Assembly (NCBI RefSeq): GCF_900111495.1
Contig: NZ_FOIU01000001.1
Location: 1,178,001 to 1,242,000, forward strand
DNA from: Chryseobacterium wanjuense
Lineage (GTDB): Bacteria; Bacteroidota; Bacteroidia; Flavobacteriales; Weeksellaceae
Reading direction: 5' to 3'
DNA: 64,000 bases
The translations under genes were made by a program, and so were the position numbers. The notes beneath the pieces were generated by a model. It worked only from the letters and a program-made list of their open reading frames with translations, searched no databases and was not told the origin of the DNA. Position 1 is the first letter of the stretch, and each line of letters starts with the position of its first letter. This document shows, in pieces, positions 1 through 8,792 of the stretch.

Positions 1-1150
1 TAGGGAAGTTTTTTATTAATGATTCTTCTCCTGACTCTATTGATTTATACATTAACTCCTTTGCTGAGGTGTAATCTTTAAAAATATTTAATAATGTTAC
101 ACCTTTACTAAACAAAGCTTCGACTAAATTTGGGTTTATTTCCAGAGCTTTGTCGTAGCAAACAAGTTCTTCTTCATGATTTCCTAAATAATAATATGCT
201 GTACCAAGATTTTTCCAAGCTTCAGCATAATTAGGATTTAATTTTAAAGATAATTTATAATGCTTGATAGCTTCTTCAAATTCTTGTAAGTTTGAAAGAG
301 TGTTAGCATAATTATAGTGATAAGTAAATTTATTATTAGTATTTAAAATATTTCTGAAAATTTCTTTAGCATCAAGTAATTTATGTTGATTTGAAGTTGA
401 AATACCTTGTTCCGCAAGTATGCAGGCTTTTGTTAAAAATAAGTTTTCAGATTCCTCAATTTCTAAACATTGATTAATATACAGAAGTGCTTCTTCATAA
501 TTATACATACTATAAAGGCTTTGTGATAATGCGTGTAAAATAGAAGCCTTATCTTGTAAATTTTCTATCTTTAATGCTTTTTTGAAATAAAATATTGCAT
601 CAGAGAAATTTTGCGTAAGATAATTTTTCCAAGCAATAATCTCAATTTTATCTAATGATTCATATTCAAGTTTAGTGAATGATTCAAATAAACTTTTTAT
701 ACCAAAATGTTTTTGAACTTTAGATATTATATCATTCCAATTGATTTCTGTCAGTTTATTTTCTTTTGAAACTTTTAAGTAAATATTTTCCTTATTTTCT
801 AAATCCTCATGATTAAATTCAATATCTTCAAACCATTGCCAATATGCTTCAATGTCTTGTTTTACGTAGACTATTATCATTACGGGCTCAAGCCTTGCTC
901 TAAAAAAATTTAATGTAGATGTTTTAAATTGAATATTAACAGTATTTTTATTAGTGTCAATTTCTTTTGATTTTAGTTGTACTGAAAAATTTAATCCTGT
1001 AACTTCATTATTGACTACTATATTAGTAATATAGTCAATTCCATAGTCATTTTCTGGCTTATCAATAAACCAGTCTTCAGGAAGAGAGTTGTTGAAAAAT
1101 TTGTTAGATAAATTTTCGAGAATATGGTTATTATGTCTTAAAGGTTTCAA
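1..1150 (-). CDS. DUF4365-like plus TPR-repeat protein, C-terminal end beyond the window
   Basis: An open frame of about 383 codons on the minus strand runs off base 1. The likely start is TTG (1150-1148, read as MKPLRHNN), four codons after an in-frame TAA; no ATG is available near the N terminus. Residues 1 to about 150 resemble DUF4365 (segment PEDWFIDKPENDYGIDYI, then FSVQLKSKE), a domain I believe belongs to the PD-(D/E)xK nuclease-like group; the GID aspartate and QxK pair fit that. Residues about 200-383 are tetratricopeptide repeats, for example NPNYAEAWKNLGTAYYYLG, which usually bind proteins. No signal peptide, so probably cytosolic. It lies downstream of metE on the same strand but 117 bp away. 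DUF4365/TPR proteins are often found in defence-like settings, but nothing else here supports that. Confidence 0.8.
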   Translation of the reverse strand, partial: MKPLRHNNHILENLSNKFFNNSLPEDWFIDKPENDYGIDYITNIVVNNEVTGLNFSVQLKSKEIDTNKNTVNIQFKTSTLNFFRARLEPVMIIVYVKQDIEAYWQWFEDIEFNHEDLENKENIYLKVSKENKLTEINWNDIISKVQKHFGIKSLFESFTKLEYESLDKIEIIAWKNYLTQNFSDAIFYFKKALKIENLQDKASILHALSQSLYSMYNYEEALLYINQCLEIEESENLFLTKACILAEQGISTSNQHKLLDAKEIFRNILNTNNKFTYHYNYANTLSNLQEFEEAIKHYKLSLKLNPNYAEAWKNLGTAYYYLGNHEEELVCYDKALEINPNLVEALFSKGVTLLNIFKDYTSAKELMYKSIESGEESLIKNFP

Positions 1151-1267
1151 ATTATAGAATTAGATTATTCGTGATTTTATTAATTGTAATAAAGTTACTA
1201 AATTTTTTGTCAAATGGAAGGAGATAAATTTTTATAAACAAAACAGGAGCCTCTCGGCTCCCATCAT

Positions 1268-3592
1268 CTAATATTTCAATTTTTCTTTCTTCAAAAACTC
1301 CTCACTCGCTTCCCTCGAAGCCTCCACCATCGCAATCAGTGCCTTTTCCGTTTCATCCCAATGACGAGTTTTCAAGCCACAGTCAGGGTTTACCCAAAGT
1401 TGCTGTGCAGGAATTACGGCTTGCGCTTTTTTCAGCAATTCCACCATTTCCTCTTTCGACGGAACTCTCGGCGAGTGAATATCGTAAACTCCCGGTCCAA
1501 TCTCGTTCGGATATTTGAAATCTGCAAAAGCATTCAACAGTTCCATCTGGCTTCTGGAGCATTCAATCGTAATTACGTCGGCATCCATATCGGCGATGTT
1601 TTGGATGATGTCATTAAATTCAGAATAACACATGTGCGTATGAATCTGCGTCGCATCTTCCACACCGCTTGCCGAAATTCTAAAGGCTTCAACCGCCCAT
1701 TTCAGATAATTCTGCCAGTCAGATTTTCTCAACGGAAGACCTTCACGAATCGCAGGTTCATCAATCTGGATGATTCTGATTCCCACTTTTTCCAAATCAT
1801 TCACCTCATCACGAATCGCTAGTGCAATTTGTTTACAAGTCAATGAACGAGGTTGATCATCCCGCACAAAAGACCATTGAAGAATCGTTACAGGTCCCGT
1901 CAACATTCCTTTTACCCATTTTTGAGTTAAAGATTGCGCATATTTCGACCAATACACCGTCATCGGATTCGGTCTGTGAACATCTCCGAAAATCACAGGA
2001 GGTTTCACGCAGCGGCTTCCGTAACTTTGAACCCAGCCGTTTTGTGTAAATGCAAATCCAGCCAATTGTTCCCCGAAATATTCCACCATGTCGTTTCGCT
2101 CAAATTCTCCGTGAACCAAGACATCGATCCCAATTTCTTCTTGCCAGCGAATCGTTCTTTCGGTTTCCTGTTTCAATAAAGTATCGTATTGTTCGGCATT
2201 CAGTTCTCTTTTTTTGAATTTTGCCCGCCAGTTTCTCACCTCTTTAGTCTGCGGAAACGAACCAATCGTGGTCGTCGGAAATAAAGGAAGCTTCAATACT
2301 TCCTGCTGCGTTTGTTTTCTTATCGTAAATGGAGAGTTTCTTTGTGCATCTTCCTCAGTTGTTACATCAACACGGTTTTTTACGTCCTGATTGTGAATTA
2401 ATGTTGAGGTTTTACGGTTTTCAATTGCTTTTTTATTTTCTGCTAAAGCCTGTAACGCGTTATAATCCGGATTTTCTGAAGCTAATTTTTTTAAATCAAC
2501 AATCTCATATACTTTCTGTTTCGCAAAAGCCATCCATTGCTTGATTTCAGGAGATAAAATGTCTTCATTTTTCTCAGAATCCAGGTCAAAAGGAGCGTGC
2601 AGCAATGAACAGGACGGAGCAATGAAAATTCTCTCCGAACCAATTCTTTGAACTGCTTTTTCAATAAAATGTAATGATTTTTGAAAGTCGTTTTTCCAGA
2701 TATTTCTTCCGTCGACGATTCCTAAAGAAAGGCTCAATGTTTCAGGAATAGTTTTTAAAACTTCATCCAATTGTTCAGGACAACGAACCAGATCAATATG
2801 CAAAACATCGATCGGAAGGGAAGTTGCCAGTGAAAGATTGTCTTTTAATCCTTCAAAATAAGTCGTCACAATAAATTTAAGTTTCGGAAACTGCTTTCTG
2901 ATTTCAGCATAAATAAACTGATACGTTTCTTTCGCTTTTTCATTTAAATCTAAAGCTAAAAACGGCTCATCAAACTGAATATATTCCGCACCATGATTTT
3001 CAAGCTCTTTCAAGATTTGAATATAAACCGGCAGCAAATTTTGCGCTAAATCCAGTTTATCAAAACCTTCTTCTTTTTCTTTTCCTAATAATAAATACGT
3101 CAGCAAGCCAATAATTACAGGTTTTGCATTGATTCCCGCCTGTTTTGCATTGATGAATTCTTTAATAATTTTATTGGAAAATAATGTAAACTCCTGATTT
3201 TTTTGAAATTCAGGAACGATGTAATGGTAATTGGTATCAAACCATTTCGTCATTTCCATCGCAGTGATGTCCAAACCTTCTTTCTGGAAACCTCTTGCCA
3301 TCGCAAAATAAAGATCGGTCTCAGATTTTTTGAAAGCGATTTCCTGATAACGTTCCGGAATGGCTCCAACCGTCAAAGTCATGTCCAAAACCTGGTCATA
3401 ATACGAAAAATCGTTGCAGGGGATAAGATCGATTCCTACTTCCTGCTGCAGTTTCCAGTTGTTTTGAGTGATGGTTTTTCCTACTTCCAAAAGGTCGTTT
3501 ACATCGATTTTGCCCGTCCAATATTGCTCGCAGGCTTTTTTGAGTTCTCTGTTGCTACCAATACGCGGATAGCCAAGAATGTGCGTTTGCAT
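1268..3592 (-). CDS. metE: Cobalamin-independent methionine synthase
   Basis: 5-methyltetrahydropteroyltriglutamate-homocysteine methyltransferase, the last step of methionine synthesis without vitamin B12. At 774 aa it matches the family (about 750-770 aa). The N-terminal half starts HILGYPRIGSNRELKKA, typical of MetE; the C-terminal half carries the zinc ligands in the expected places: H653 and C655 (IHTHMCYSEF), E677 (ITIECSRS) and C738 (NPDCGLKTR). It has a long leader with a B12 riboswitch upstream, so it is most likely silenced when cobalamin is available and the B12-dependent MetH can take over; metH itself is not in this window. No operon partner. Confidence 0.97.
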   Translation of the reverse strand: MQTHILGYPRIGSNRELKKACEQYWTGKIDVNDLLEVGKTITQNNWKLQQEVGIDLIPCNDFSYYDQVLDMTLTVGAIPERYQEIAFKKSETDLYFAMARGFQKEGLDITAMEMTKWFDTNYHYIVPEFQKNQEFTLFSNKIIKEFINAKQAGINAKPVIIGLLTYLLLGKEKEEGFDKLDLAQNLLPVYIQILKELENHGAEYIQFDEPFLALDLNEKAKETYQFIYAEIRKQFPKLKFIVTTYFEGLKDNLSLATSLPIDVLHIDLVRCPEQLDEVLKTIPETLSLSLGIVDGRNIWKNDFQKSLHFIEKAVQRIGSERIFIAPSCSLLHAPFDLDSEKNEDILSPEIKQWMAFAKQKVYEIVDLKKLASENPDYNALQALAENKKAIENRKTSTLIHNQDVKNRVDVTTEEDAQRNSPFTIRKQTQQEVLKLPLFPTTTIGSFPQTKEVRNWRAKFKKRELNAEQYDTLLKQETERTIRWQEEIGIDVLVHGEFERNDMVEYFGEQLAGFAFTQNGWVQSYGSRCVKPPVIFGDVHRPNPMTVYWSKYAQSLTQKWVKGMLTGPVTILQWSFVRDDQPRSLTCKQIALAIRDEVNDLEKVGIRIIQIDEPAIREGLPLRKSDWQNYLKWAVEAFRISASGVEDATQIHTHMCYSEFNDIIQNIADMDADVITIECSRSQMELLNAFADFKYPNEIGPGVYDIHSPRVPSKEEMVELLKKAQAVIPAQQLWVNPDCGLKTRHWDETEKALIAMVEASREASEEFLKKEKLKY

Positions 3593-4004
3593 TTTCTTAA
3601 AACTTTTAAATTAAACAATGATTTTAAAAGCTCTTCAGATGCTTCGCAATGCAGTTGTAGAAAGAAATTTTGTGGAATAGAGTAGATACAATGAGGACGT
3701 AATTTTTCCTTTAATAAAAGGATTGGCTTAAATTTTTTATTTTTTTGACGCAAAATTTAATTAAAAACCCTTCAATATTCAAGAAGGCAAAGAAGAATCA
3801 ATTCATTGATTTTAAGAAGCGGACGTATAAGAAACATTAGCTTCATCAGCGACAAAGTCGCAATTCTTTGCTCTCTAAAAATAAGAAGCTATAACAAAAA
3901 AATCTTTGCGTTTAAAAAATTAAGATTAAAATTTTAAACCAAAATACGTTCAAAAAGTATCATCTGTATGACCAAAAAGCTTCAAACCGCGAAAGCATTG
4001 TCAA
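3593..4004 (-). other. metE leader between riboswitch and start codon
   Basis: About 410 nt with no credible gene separate the riboswitch from the metE ATG. A minus-strand frame 3499-3753 overlaps the metE start and looks like chance. A short perfect hairpin (5-bp stem, loop AAA) sits at 3849-3861 but is not followed by a T-run in the metE direction, so I could not identify a clear intrinsic terminator. Bases 3965-3981 are identical to 42361-42377 and begin a heptamer-phased stretch that runs toward the riboswitch. Confidence 0.5.
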
Positions 4005-4170
4005 TTCGGAACAGGCAGGTCTCCTGACTTGTAACAGTCTTTGTCATCCTTCCCGTTTGCACAGTGGATATTCTTGGACAAAAACTTTTGGTATGTTACT
4101 TACAGTTGCGCGACAGCTCGTGATTCTCACACGATTCCCTATTAATCTACGTTATGTAAAACCTTTTCCG
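4005..4170 (-). promoter_or_regulatory. Cobalamin (B12) riboswitch upstream of metE
   Basis: On the minus strand the region contains the B12 box AAGTCAGGAGACCTGC (4030-4015), and upstream of it the other conserved parts of the class: AATAGGGAATCGTGTGA followed by an inner arm and CGCGCAACTGTAA. Order and spacing match the classic cobalamin riboswitch. Orientation and position point to metE, a standard target: adenosylcobalamin binding would turn metE off. Boundaries are approximate, drawn from the conserved blocks. Confidence 0.93.
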
Positions 4171-4204
4171 TTTGATGAAGTATGTTAAAGAACTGTTTTC
4201 GGGG

Positions 4205-4212
4205 CAAATGTA
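4205..4212 (-). promoter_or_regulatory. -7 promoter element for the riboswitch-metE transcript
   Basis: Minus-strand TACATTTG followed by CCCC fits the Bacteroidota -7 consensus TAnnTTTG and lies about 35 nt before the first conserved riboswitch block, the right place for a transcript that includes the whole aptamer. I see no clear -33 TTG. Confidence 0.5.
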
Positions 4213-4252
4213 GGGAATATTTGTTTGAGTTTTTAAAATTTTGGATTTTAAA

Positions 4253-4675
4253 TTAAATAAATGCCGCTCCTGTTAGCCAATCAAGTTTATTTAAAATGTT
4301 ATAAATTTCACTAGGACACTTTTTGCAAATAGTAATAAATCTAAAATCTTTTTCTTTGATTAAAGTATCGAAAGTTGTAAGTTTTGTATTGCAAACAGTA
4401 CAATTTCCATCTTCGCTAATAATATTAATAGATTCTAATTTTTCAATTTCAGTATTTAAATCATTAATTAAAAGAGAAATGCTAATAAAATTTTCTTTAA
4501 AATGGATTTCTGAGAACTCCTGTAATATCAAACCTTCAATTTTCATATCCTGAAAAGTGATTTTTCTTTCTTCAAATGTTTCTAAAATATATTTCCTGCA
4601 ATAATTCCTAATTCTATCTGTGAATGTTCCTGCCTGAAAGATAAATTCAGATTCAGGATGATTTATGTCTATCAT
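4253..4675 (-). CDS. Hypothetical protein with a CxxC pair (possible zinc site)
   Basis: 140 aa, not recognised. Two CxxC motifs, C92-T-V-C95 and C117-K-K-C120, about 20 residues apart, look like a zinc ribbon or knuckle in the C-terminal third. The N-terminal part is mixed alpha/beta with many acidic residues and has no signal peptide or membrane segment. It ends a minus-strand series that begins at 9695, but 107 bp separate it from the next gene upstream, so co-transcription is uncertain. I cannot assign a role. Confidence 0.7.
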   Translation of the reverse strand: MIDINHPESEFIFQAGTFTDRIRNYCRKYILETFEERKITFQDMKIEGLILQEFSEIHFKENFISISLLINDLNTEIEKLESINIISEDGNCTVCNTKLTTFDTLIKEKDFRFITICKKCPSEIYNILNKLDWLTGAAFI

Positions 4676-4782
4676 TTATAAGAAATTTCATATTTCAACT
4701 AAATTCAAATCGGGATTTCTAAAATACGCAGATTTTACCTTCTCTAAAGTCCAGATTCTCTCAACAACTGATAATATTGATA

Positions 4783-5583
4783 CTATTTGTGAAAAGTATT
4801 TGTGAGATTAGTGTTTAATTCAATTCTGTCAAAAGGAATAATCTTGTCTTCAATCAATTTATTTTTTAGACGATCCGCATATTGATGTGCAAATTTTTCT
4901 TTTTCAACTTTAGGAATACTCATATAATAATCATCACGAGCTTCTTTTTCCTCATAATCCTCATCTTCATTTCCAGGTCGTTCCACAACTTCCAGATAAT
5001 GAACGTAATGTCCGAATTCATGAAGTAAAGTTCTATAAAGTTGAGTATTTCTTGAAGAATATAATTTTAATTCAGCAATAAAATTCCGTGTATTTTCTTC
5101 AAAAATATAACCATCTTCTTTTAATCGTATAAATTCTTTTTGATCTTCAACAGTCAGTTTTTTAGACCAAATTAATTTTTTATTTAAATCAATAGAATCT
5201 AAAATGATAGCAGGAAAATATTCTTTTTCAATTTCAAAACTATAGATCAATCTTCCCCAAACCGGTGAGATTATCTCCTCTTTTCTTTTGGGTTGACGTA
5301 GAATAATAAATTTTAAATCTCCATAATCTTCTTTTGGAATATGTTCAATTATTTTTTCTAAATCCTCAACTGAACAGGAATGAAAGGAATTCTCACGCGT
5401 TTCTTCAATAACAAATAAAAACTCATGGTCATTAATGATTCTTACTTCTTTTTGATATTTTTCAATCCTTTCGTAGAAAGATTTTAACGTTCCGTAAGGT
5501 GTTGAGATTTTCAGTCTGTTATTTTGACCAAAGCCCTGATTTTCGGTTCCCATATTTCTGTTTCTTCTGGTCGGATTATACAT
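4783..5583 (-). CDS. Hypothetical protein with an HExxH zinc-peptidase-like motif
   Basis: 266 aa. The motif LLHEFGHYVHYLE puts H188, E189 and H192 in a gluzincin/zincin active-site helix, and a downstream stretch KVEKEKFAHQYADRL (around 226-240) resembles the helix that supplies a third ligand in several HExxH families. No signal peptide, so it should act in the cytosol. N-terminal 120 residues are of unknown type. The next gene upstream, a secreted protein, ends 23 bp before it, so the two are probably co-transcribed. It could be an active metallopeptidase or a structural relative; substrate unknown. Confidence 0.75.
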   Translation of the reverse strand: MYNPTRRNRNMGTENQGFGQNNRLKISTPYGTLKSFYERIEKYQKEVRIINDHEFLFVIEETRENSFHSCSVEDLEKIIEHIPKEDYGDLKFIILRQPKRKEEIISPVWGRLIYSFEIEKEYFPAIILDSIDLNKKLIWSKKLTVEDQKEFIRLKEDGYIFEENTRNFIAELKLYSSRNTQLYRTLLHEFGHYVHYLEVVERPGNEDEDYEEKEARDDYYMSIPKVEKEKFAHQYADRLKNKLIEDKIIPFDRIELNTNLTNTFHK

Positions 5584-5606
5584 GAAATCTTCGTTTTAAA
5601 ATTTTT

Positions 5607-6185
5607 TTACTCCGTCTTCTGGTAAATATAAGTCAATTTAGAATTTTTAATAAACTCTTCAAGCGGAGTTTTGTCTGTTGCATTTTTATCGGTCAGTTCA
5701 AAATAATAGACCATGATATTTGGGAATTTAGGGTCTTTGCAGGAAATTTTAAATCTTTTTACTTTTACGTCTGAACTTAAAAATAATAACTCAGAAGCGT
5801 TGCTTAGCTTAATATTATTTACTTCGAAAGAATCTTTCCAGTTTTTCTGAAGGCGTACAAATCTTTTCTGGGTTCTGTCGCTGTCCTCATTTTCAAATTT
5901 ATCAATCTGAAAATCAGTGAGAAGTTGAGGATAAACCAAACCTTCCTGTAAGATTAATTTTGTGATTTTATCAGATTTATCATAGTAAATAATCTTAGTG
6001 TCAAACAACACCTGATTGTCTTTTACACTGATATTTCCGCTAAATTTTTTATAATTTTTCTTTTTGTAATCATTCTTAAAATGTTCTATTGCAGCTTTAT
6101 CTTTTGATGTAGGTTTTTCAGTTTTTTGCCCAAAAACATTGATAGACAGCAGTAAAGAAAGACTCAAAGAAAATAGAAGTTTCAT
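5607..6185 (-). CDS. Secreted hypothetical protein
   Basis: 192 aa with a clear Sec signal peptide: MKLLFSLSLSLLLSINVFGQ, with cleavage probably at VFG-Q or just after. The mature part is lysine-rich and mostly beta in character, without cysteines forming obvious motifs and without a lipobox, so it is probably periplasmic. I do not recognise a family. Spaced 88 bp after nudK and 23 bp before the HExxH gene on the same strand. Confidence 0.75.
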   Translation of the reverse strand: MKLLFSLSLSLLLSINVFGQKTEKPTSKDKAAIEHFKNDYKKKNYKKFSGNISVKDNQVLFDTKIIYYDKSDKITKLILQEGLVYPQLLTDFQIDKFENEDSDRTQKRFVRLQKNWKDSFEVNNIKLSNASELLFLSSDVKVKRFKISCKDPKFPNIMVYYFELTDKNATDKTPLEEFIKNSKLTYIYQKTE

Positions 6186-6273
6186 AAGGATATTGATTTA
6201 ATATAATTTTCCAGCAAAGCACTTGCCAATCGTGGTAAAATAAAGTGCTTTAACATAAATAGGTTTAAGAGTT

Positions 6274-6855
6274 TTATAAAATATTTTTAATTCGGATGTA
6301 TTGAAGCAGCATAATGGTTTTTGCATCTTTAATGTCACCTTTGTCGATCATTGAAAGCGCCTCATCGAAAGGAAGTTCCAGAACTTCAATGTTTTCGCCT
6401 TCTTCTGCGAGTCCGCCGCCATTTGCGACTTTCATTTCCGTAGAATATTCTGCGATGAAAAAGTGAAGAATTTCCGTCACAGAGCCCGGCGACATATAGG
6501 CTTCAAAAATCTTTTCAACCTTCGAAATTTTGTATCCGGTTTCTTCTTCCGTTTCCCTTTTGATGCACTCTTCGGGGTTGTCGTTGTCGAGTAATCCGGC
6601 ACAGGCTTCGATCATCATTCCGCTTGGATTTCCGTTGATGAAAGTCGGTAACCGGAATTGGCGGGTCAAAATTACTGTATTGGAAGTGGTGTTATAAAGT
6701 AAAATGACGGCTCCATTTCCTCTGTCATAAGCTTCACGGCTTTGTTTTTCGGTCGTTCCGTCTTTTTTTATGAGGTTAAAAGTTACTTTTTTTAAGGTAT
6801 ACCAATTGTCTGATAAGATTTCGGTATTTAATATATCTATTTTGGGATTTTGCAT
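6274..6855 (-). CDS. nudK: Nudix hydrolase, GDP-mannose pyrophosphatase (NudK) type
   Basis: 193 aa, the length of E. coli NudK. Residues 87-108 form the Nudix box, with the catalytic helix R100-E101-T-E-E104-E105-T-G107-Y; the loop between the first glycine and this helix is one residue shorter than the general consensus, which I recall is also so in NudK. Flanking segments ([36 protein letters not shown]) are typical of the NudK/ADP-ribose pyrophosphatase branch. Likely substrate: GDP-mannose or a similar nucleoside diphosphate sugar, split to sugar phosphate and NMP. The neighbouring SDR gene upstream lies 45 bp away. Confidence 0.88.
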   Translation of the reverse strand: MQNPKIDILNTEILSDNWYTLKKVTFNLIKKDGTTEKQSREAYDRGNGAVILLYNTTSNTVILTRQFRLPTFINGNPSGMMIEACAGLLDNDNPEECIKRETEEETGYKISKVEKIFEAYMSPGSVTEILHFFIAEYSTEMKVANGGGLAEEGENIEVLELPFDEALSMIDKGDIKDAKTIMLLQYIRIKNIL

Positions 6856-6900
6856 TATAAATTTTTATTTAAATAATATGGTGGAGTAAATCATTAATCA

Positions 6901-7809
6901 TTAATTGTTTTTAAGTAAATCTTCCAACGCCATTTCCAGACGGGGAAATTCAAACTGAAAACCCGCATCCTGAATTTTCTGTGAAGAAGCTCTTGACCCT
7001 TCCAGCAACGCATCTGCCAACTCTCCAAAGATAAGCTTTAAAACAAATCGTGGAACATTAGGCATAAATAAAGGTTTCCTTAGTATTTTCGCAATATTTT
7101 TCGTTAAATCTTCATTAGTAATATGCTCTGGAGCCGTAGCATTATAAGCTCCATCCAAGTCTGAATTTTTTAAAGCAAATTCGTAAATCGAACAAATATC
7201 TTTAATATGAACCCACGGCATAAACTGTTTTCCGCTTCCCAATGGAGAACCAATTCCCATTTTTATGGTCGGAATCATTTTTTTTAATGCGCCGTCTTTT
7301 TCCGAAAGCACGACTGCAGTTCGGATTTTTACCACTCGTTCTGCCAGATTCTGTTCTTTAAAATTATCGGCGGCTCTTTCCCAAAGAACAACCACTTCAC
7401 TCAAAAAATCATTTCCCGGAGCGTCTTTTTCGGTAAAAATTGTATCAGTTGTTTTAGTTCCATAGTAATTTATTCCTGATGCTGTAATGAACGATTTTAA
7501 CTTAATTTTCTTTTTACGTAAAGTTTTTAAAATCAATTGAGCCGAATCTACACGACTTGAAATCAGTTCCTCTTTTCGCTCTGTTGTCCAGCGTTTTTCA
7601 GAGATATTGGCTCCTGCAAGATGAATGACATGGGAAACATTTTCTAAAACTGCTTCGTCAATTGTTCCTTTTCTGACATCCCATTCAAACTCGTTGCTGT
7701 GCTGTTTTTTTCGGGTCAGAAACCGTACAGTATAGTCTTTTTCAAGCCTTTTGGAGAGCTCCCGGGCAATCATTCCACCAGCGCCGGTGATCAGGACAAT
7801 TTCTTTCAT
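6901..7809 (-). CDS. TIGR01777-family NAD(P)-dependent epimerase/dehydratase (YfcH-like)
   Basis: 302 aa, extended short-chain dehydrogenase. The nucleotide-binding loop is TGAGGMIA (8-15); the sequence continues with VSHVIHLAGANISEKRWT and the ASGINYYGT segment holding the family's Y. The C-terminal part (from about residue 245, KPLFMPNVPRFVLKLIFGELAD) is the DUF1731 tail that defines this family. The reaction is not established for these proteins; they are sometimes called cell-division inhibitors SulA-like, a label I would not rely on. Downstream end lies 45 bp from nudK. Confidence 0.9.
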   Translation of the reverse strand: MKEIVLITGAGGMIARELSKRLEKDYTVRFLTRKKQHSNEFEWDVRKGTIDEAVLENVSHVIHLAGANISEKRWTTERKEELISSRVDSAQLILKTLRKKKIKLKSFITASGINYYGTKTTDTIFTEKDAPGNDFLSEVVVLWERAADNFKEQNLAERVVKIRTAVVLSEKDGALKKMIPTIKMGIGSPLGSGKQFMPWVHIKDICSIYEFALKNSDLDGAYNATAPEHITNEDLTKNIAKILRKPLFMPNVPRFVLKLIFGELADALLEGSRASSQKIQDAGFQFEFPRLEMALEDLLKNN

Positions 7810-7835
7810 GTGAATAGTTTTAAGTATTTGTGTTT

Positions 7836-8180
7836 TTATGCTTTATTTTTTACAATCAAAACAAAATCGTCATCCAACATTTTATAACCGTAATCATAAA
7901 TAAATTTGTATTCAGATCCGTTTTTATAAACTTTCAGATTTGTAAAGAAATCAAAATCAAAACCTAAACCATCCAGCTTGGATTTTGCAATTTTCGTTTT
8001 ACCGTCGATGTTTACTTCTACCAGAATTCTGTAGTTTTTGCGAAGTTTGTTGTTGATATTTCGCATCAGATTGTTAGAATCCTTATTCTGCTTATTGTTG
8101 TAGGCGTTTCGGCAGGCATCGTTGCAGAATTTTTTATCTGACCTGCCCATAATTTTTTCGCCACATTCGAGACAATTCAT
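7836..8180 (-). CDS. Small zinc-ribbon protein (DUF2116-like N terminus)
   Basis: 114 aa. The N terminus MNCLECGEKIMGRSDKKFC has C3, C6, C19 and C23, a compact treble-clef/zinc ribbon of the kind seen in DUF2116 proteins. The remaining 80 residues are basic then beta-rich and end hydrophobically without a membrane span. It is 6 bp from the HPP gene and 26 bp from the epimerase gene, so it probably belongs to the same transcript. Function unknown; nucleic acid binding is possible but not shown. Confidence 0.75.
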   Translation of the reverse strand: MNCLECGEKIMGRSDKKFCNDACRNAYNNKQNKDSNNLMRNINNKLRKNYRILVEVNIDGKTKIAKSKLDGLGFDFDFFTNLKVYKNGSEYKFIYDYGYKMLDDDFVLIVKNKA

Positions 8181-8186
8181 AATTTT

Positions 8187-8789
8187 TTACTTTTTCATTT
8201 TGTGCGGATGTGCATGTTTTTTCTTCAATAATCTTTTCAACCTGTTATGGGTAGGATAACTTCTGTTTGAGGTAATATTGTTGAAAAATAATGCAGCAAT
8301 TAAAAGGATGATACATCCGGTGAGAACTGGCGAAACAACGTACCAGTAACCCAGCTCCGGGATTTTCCCTGTTGAGCTCACTGCAATCAGAGCGGTTGCG
8401 CCGCCGGGAGGGTGTAAAGTTTTCGTGTATTGCATTAAAACAATAGAAAAAGCTACAGCTAAAGGCGCAGAAAGCCAAATAATATCAGGGACAATTTTAT
8501 AAACGGTAACTCCCACCAATGCTGAAATTACGTGTCCTCCCACCAAATTTCGGGGTTGTGCCAGCGGACTTTGGATGGCTCCGTAGATCAACACACTTGA
8601 GGCTCCAAAAGAACCGATCAGAAAGATATTTTCTGTTGCAGAAAGCGTATGAGACTGGATAAAAGCAATGATTCCGATTCCGAAAAACGCTCCCAGAAAC
8701 GACCAGAAATGTTCTTTATAATCTACCAGTGTTTCCTTGTAAATTACATATTTAGAAACCCTGAACGTTCTTTTTAATGTCTTCTTCAT
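8187..8789 (-). CDS. HPP-family integral membrane protein
   Basis: 200 aa with four hydrophobic segments (about 30-48, 54-70, 90-118, 138-165) and the family signature HPPGGATALIAV near residue 126. HPP proteins sit in the inner membrane; some plant and cyanobacterial members have been linked to nitrite transport, but the bacterial ones are largely unassigned. Lys/Arg/His-rich tail at the C terminus faces the cytosol by the positive-inside rule. Three bases separate it from the arginase-family gene upstream, strongly suggesting one transcript. Confidence 0.9.
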   Translation of the reverse strand: MKKTLKRTFRVSKYVIYKETLVDYKEHFWSFLGAFFGIGIIAFIQSHTLSATENIFLIGSFGASSVLIYGAIQSPLAQPRNLVGGHVISALVGVTVYKIVPDIIWLSAPLAVAFSIVLMQYTKTLHPPGGATALIAVSSTGKIPELGYWYVVSPVLTGCIILLIAALFFNNITSNRSYPTHNRLKRLLKKKHAHPHKMKK

Positions 8790-8792
8790 GTA

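Noticed and set aside
3499..3753. 84-codon frame overlapping the metE start
   Set aside because: It lies in the untranslated leader and in another frame of metE, without recognisable features.
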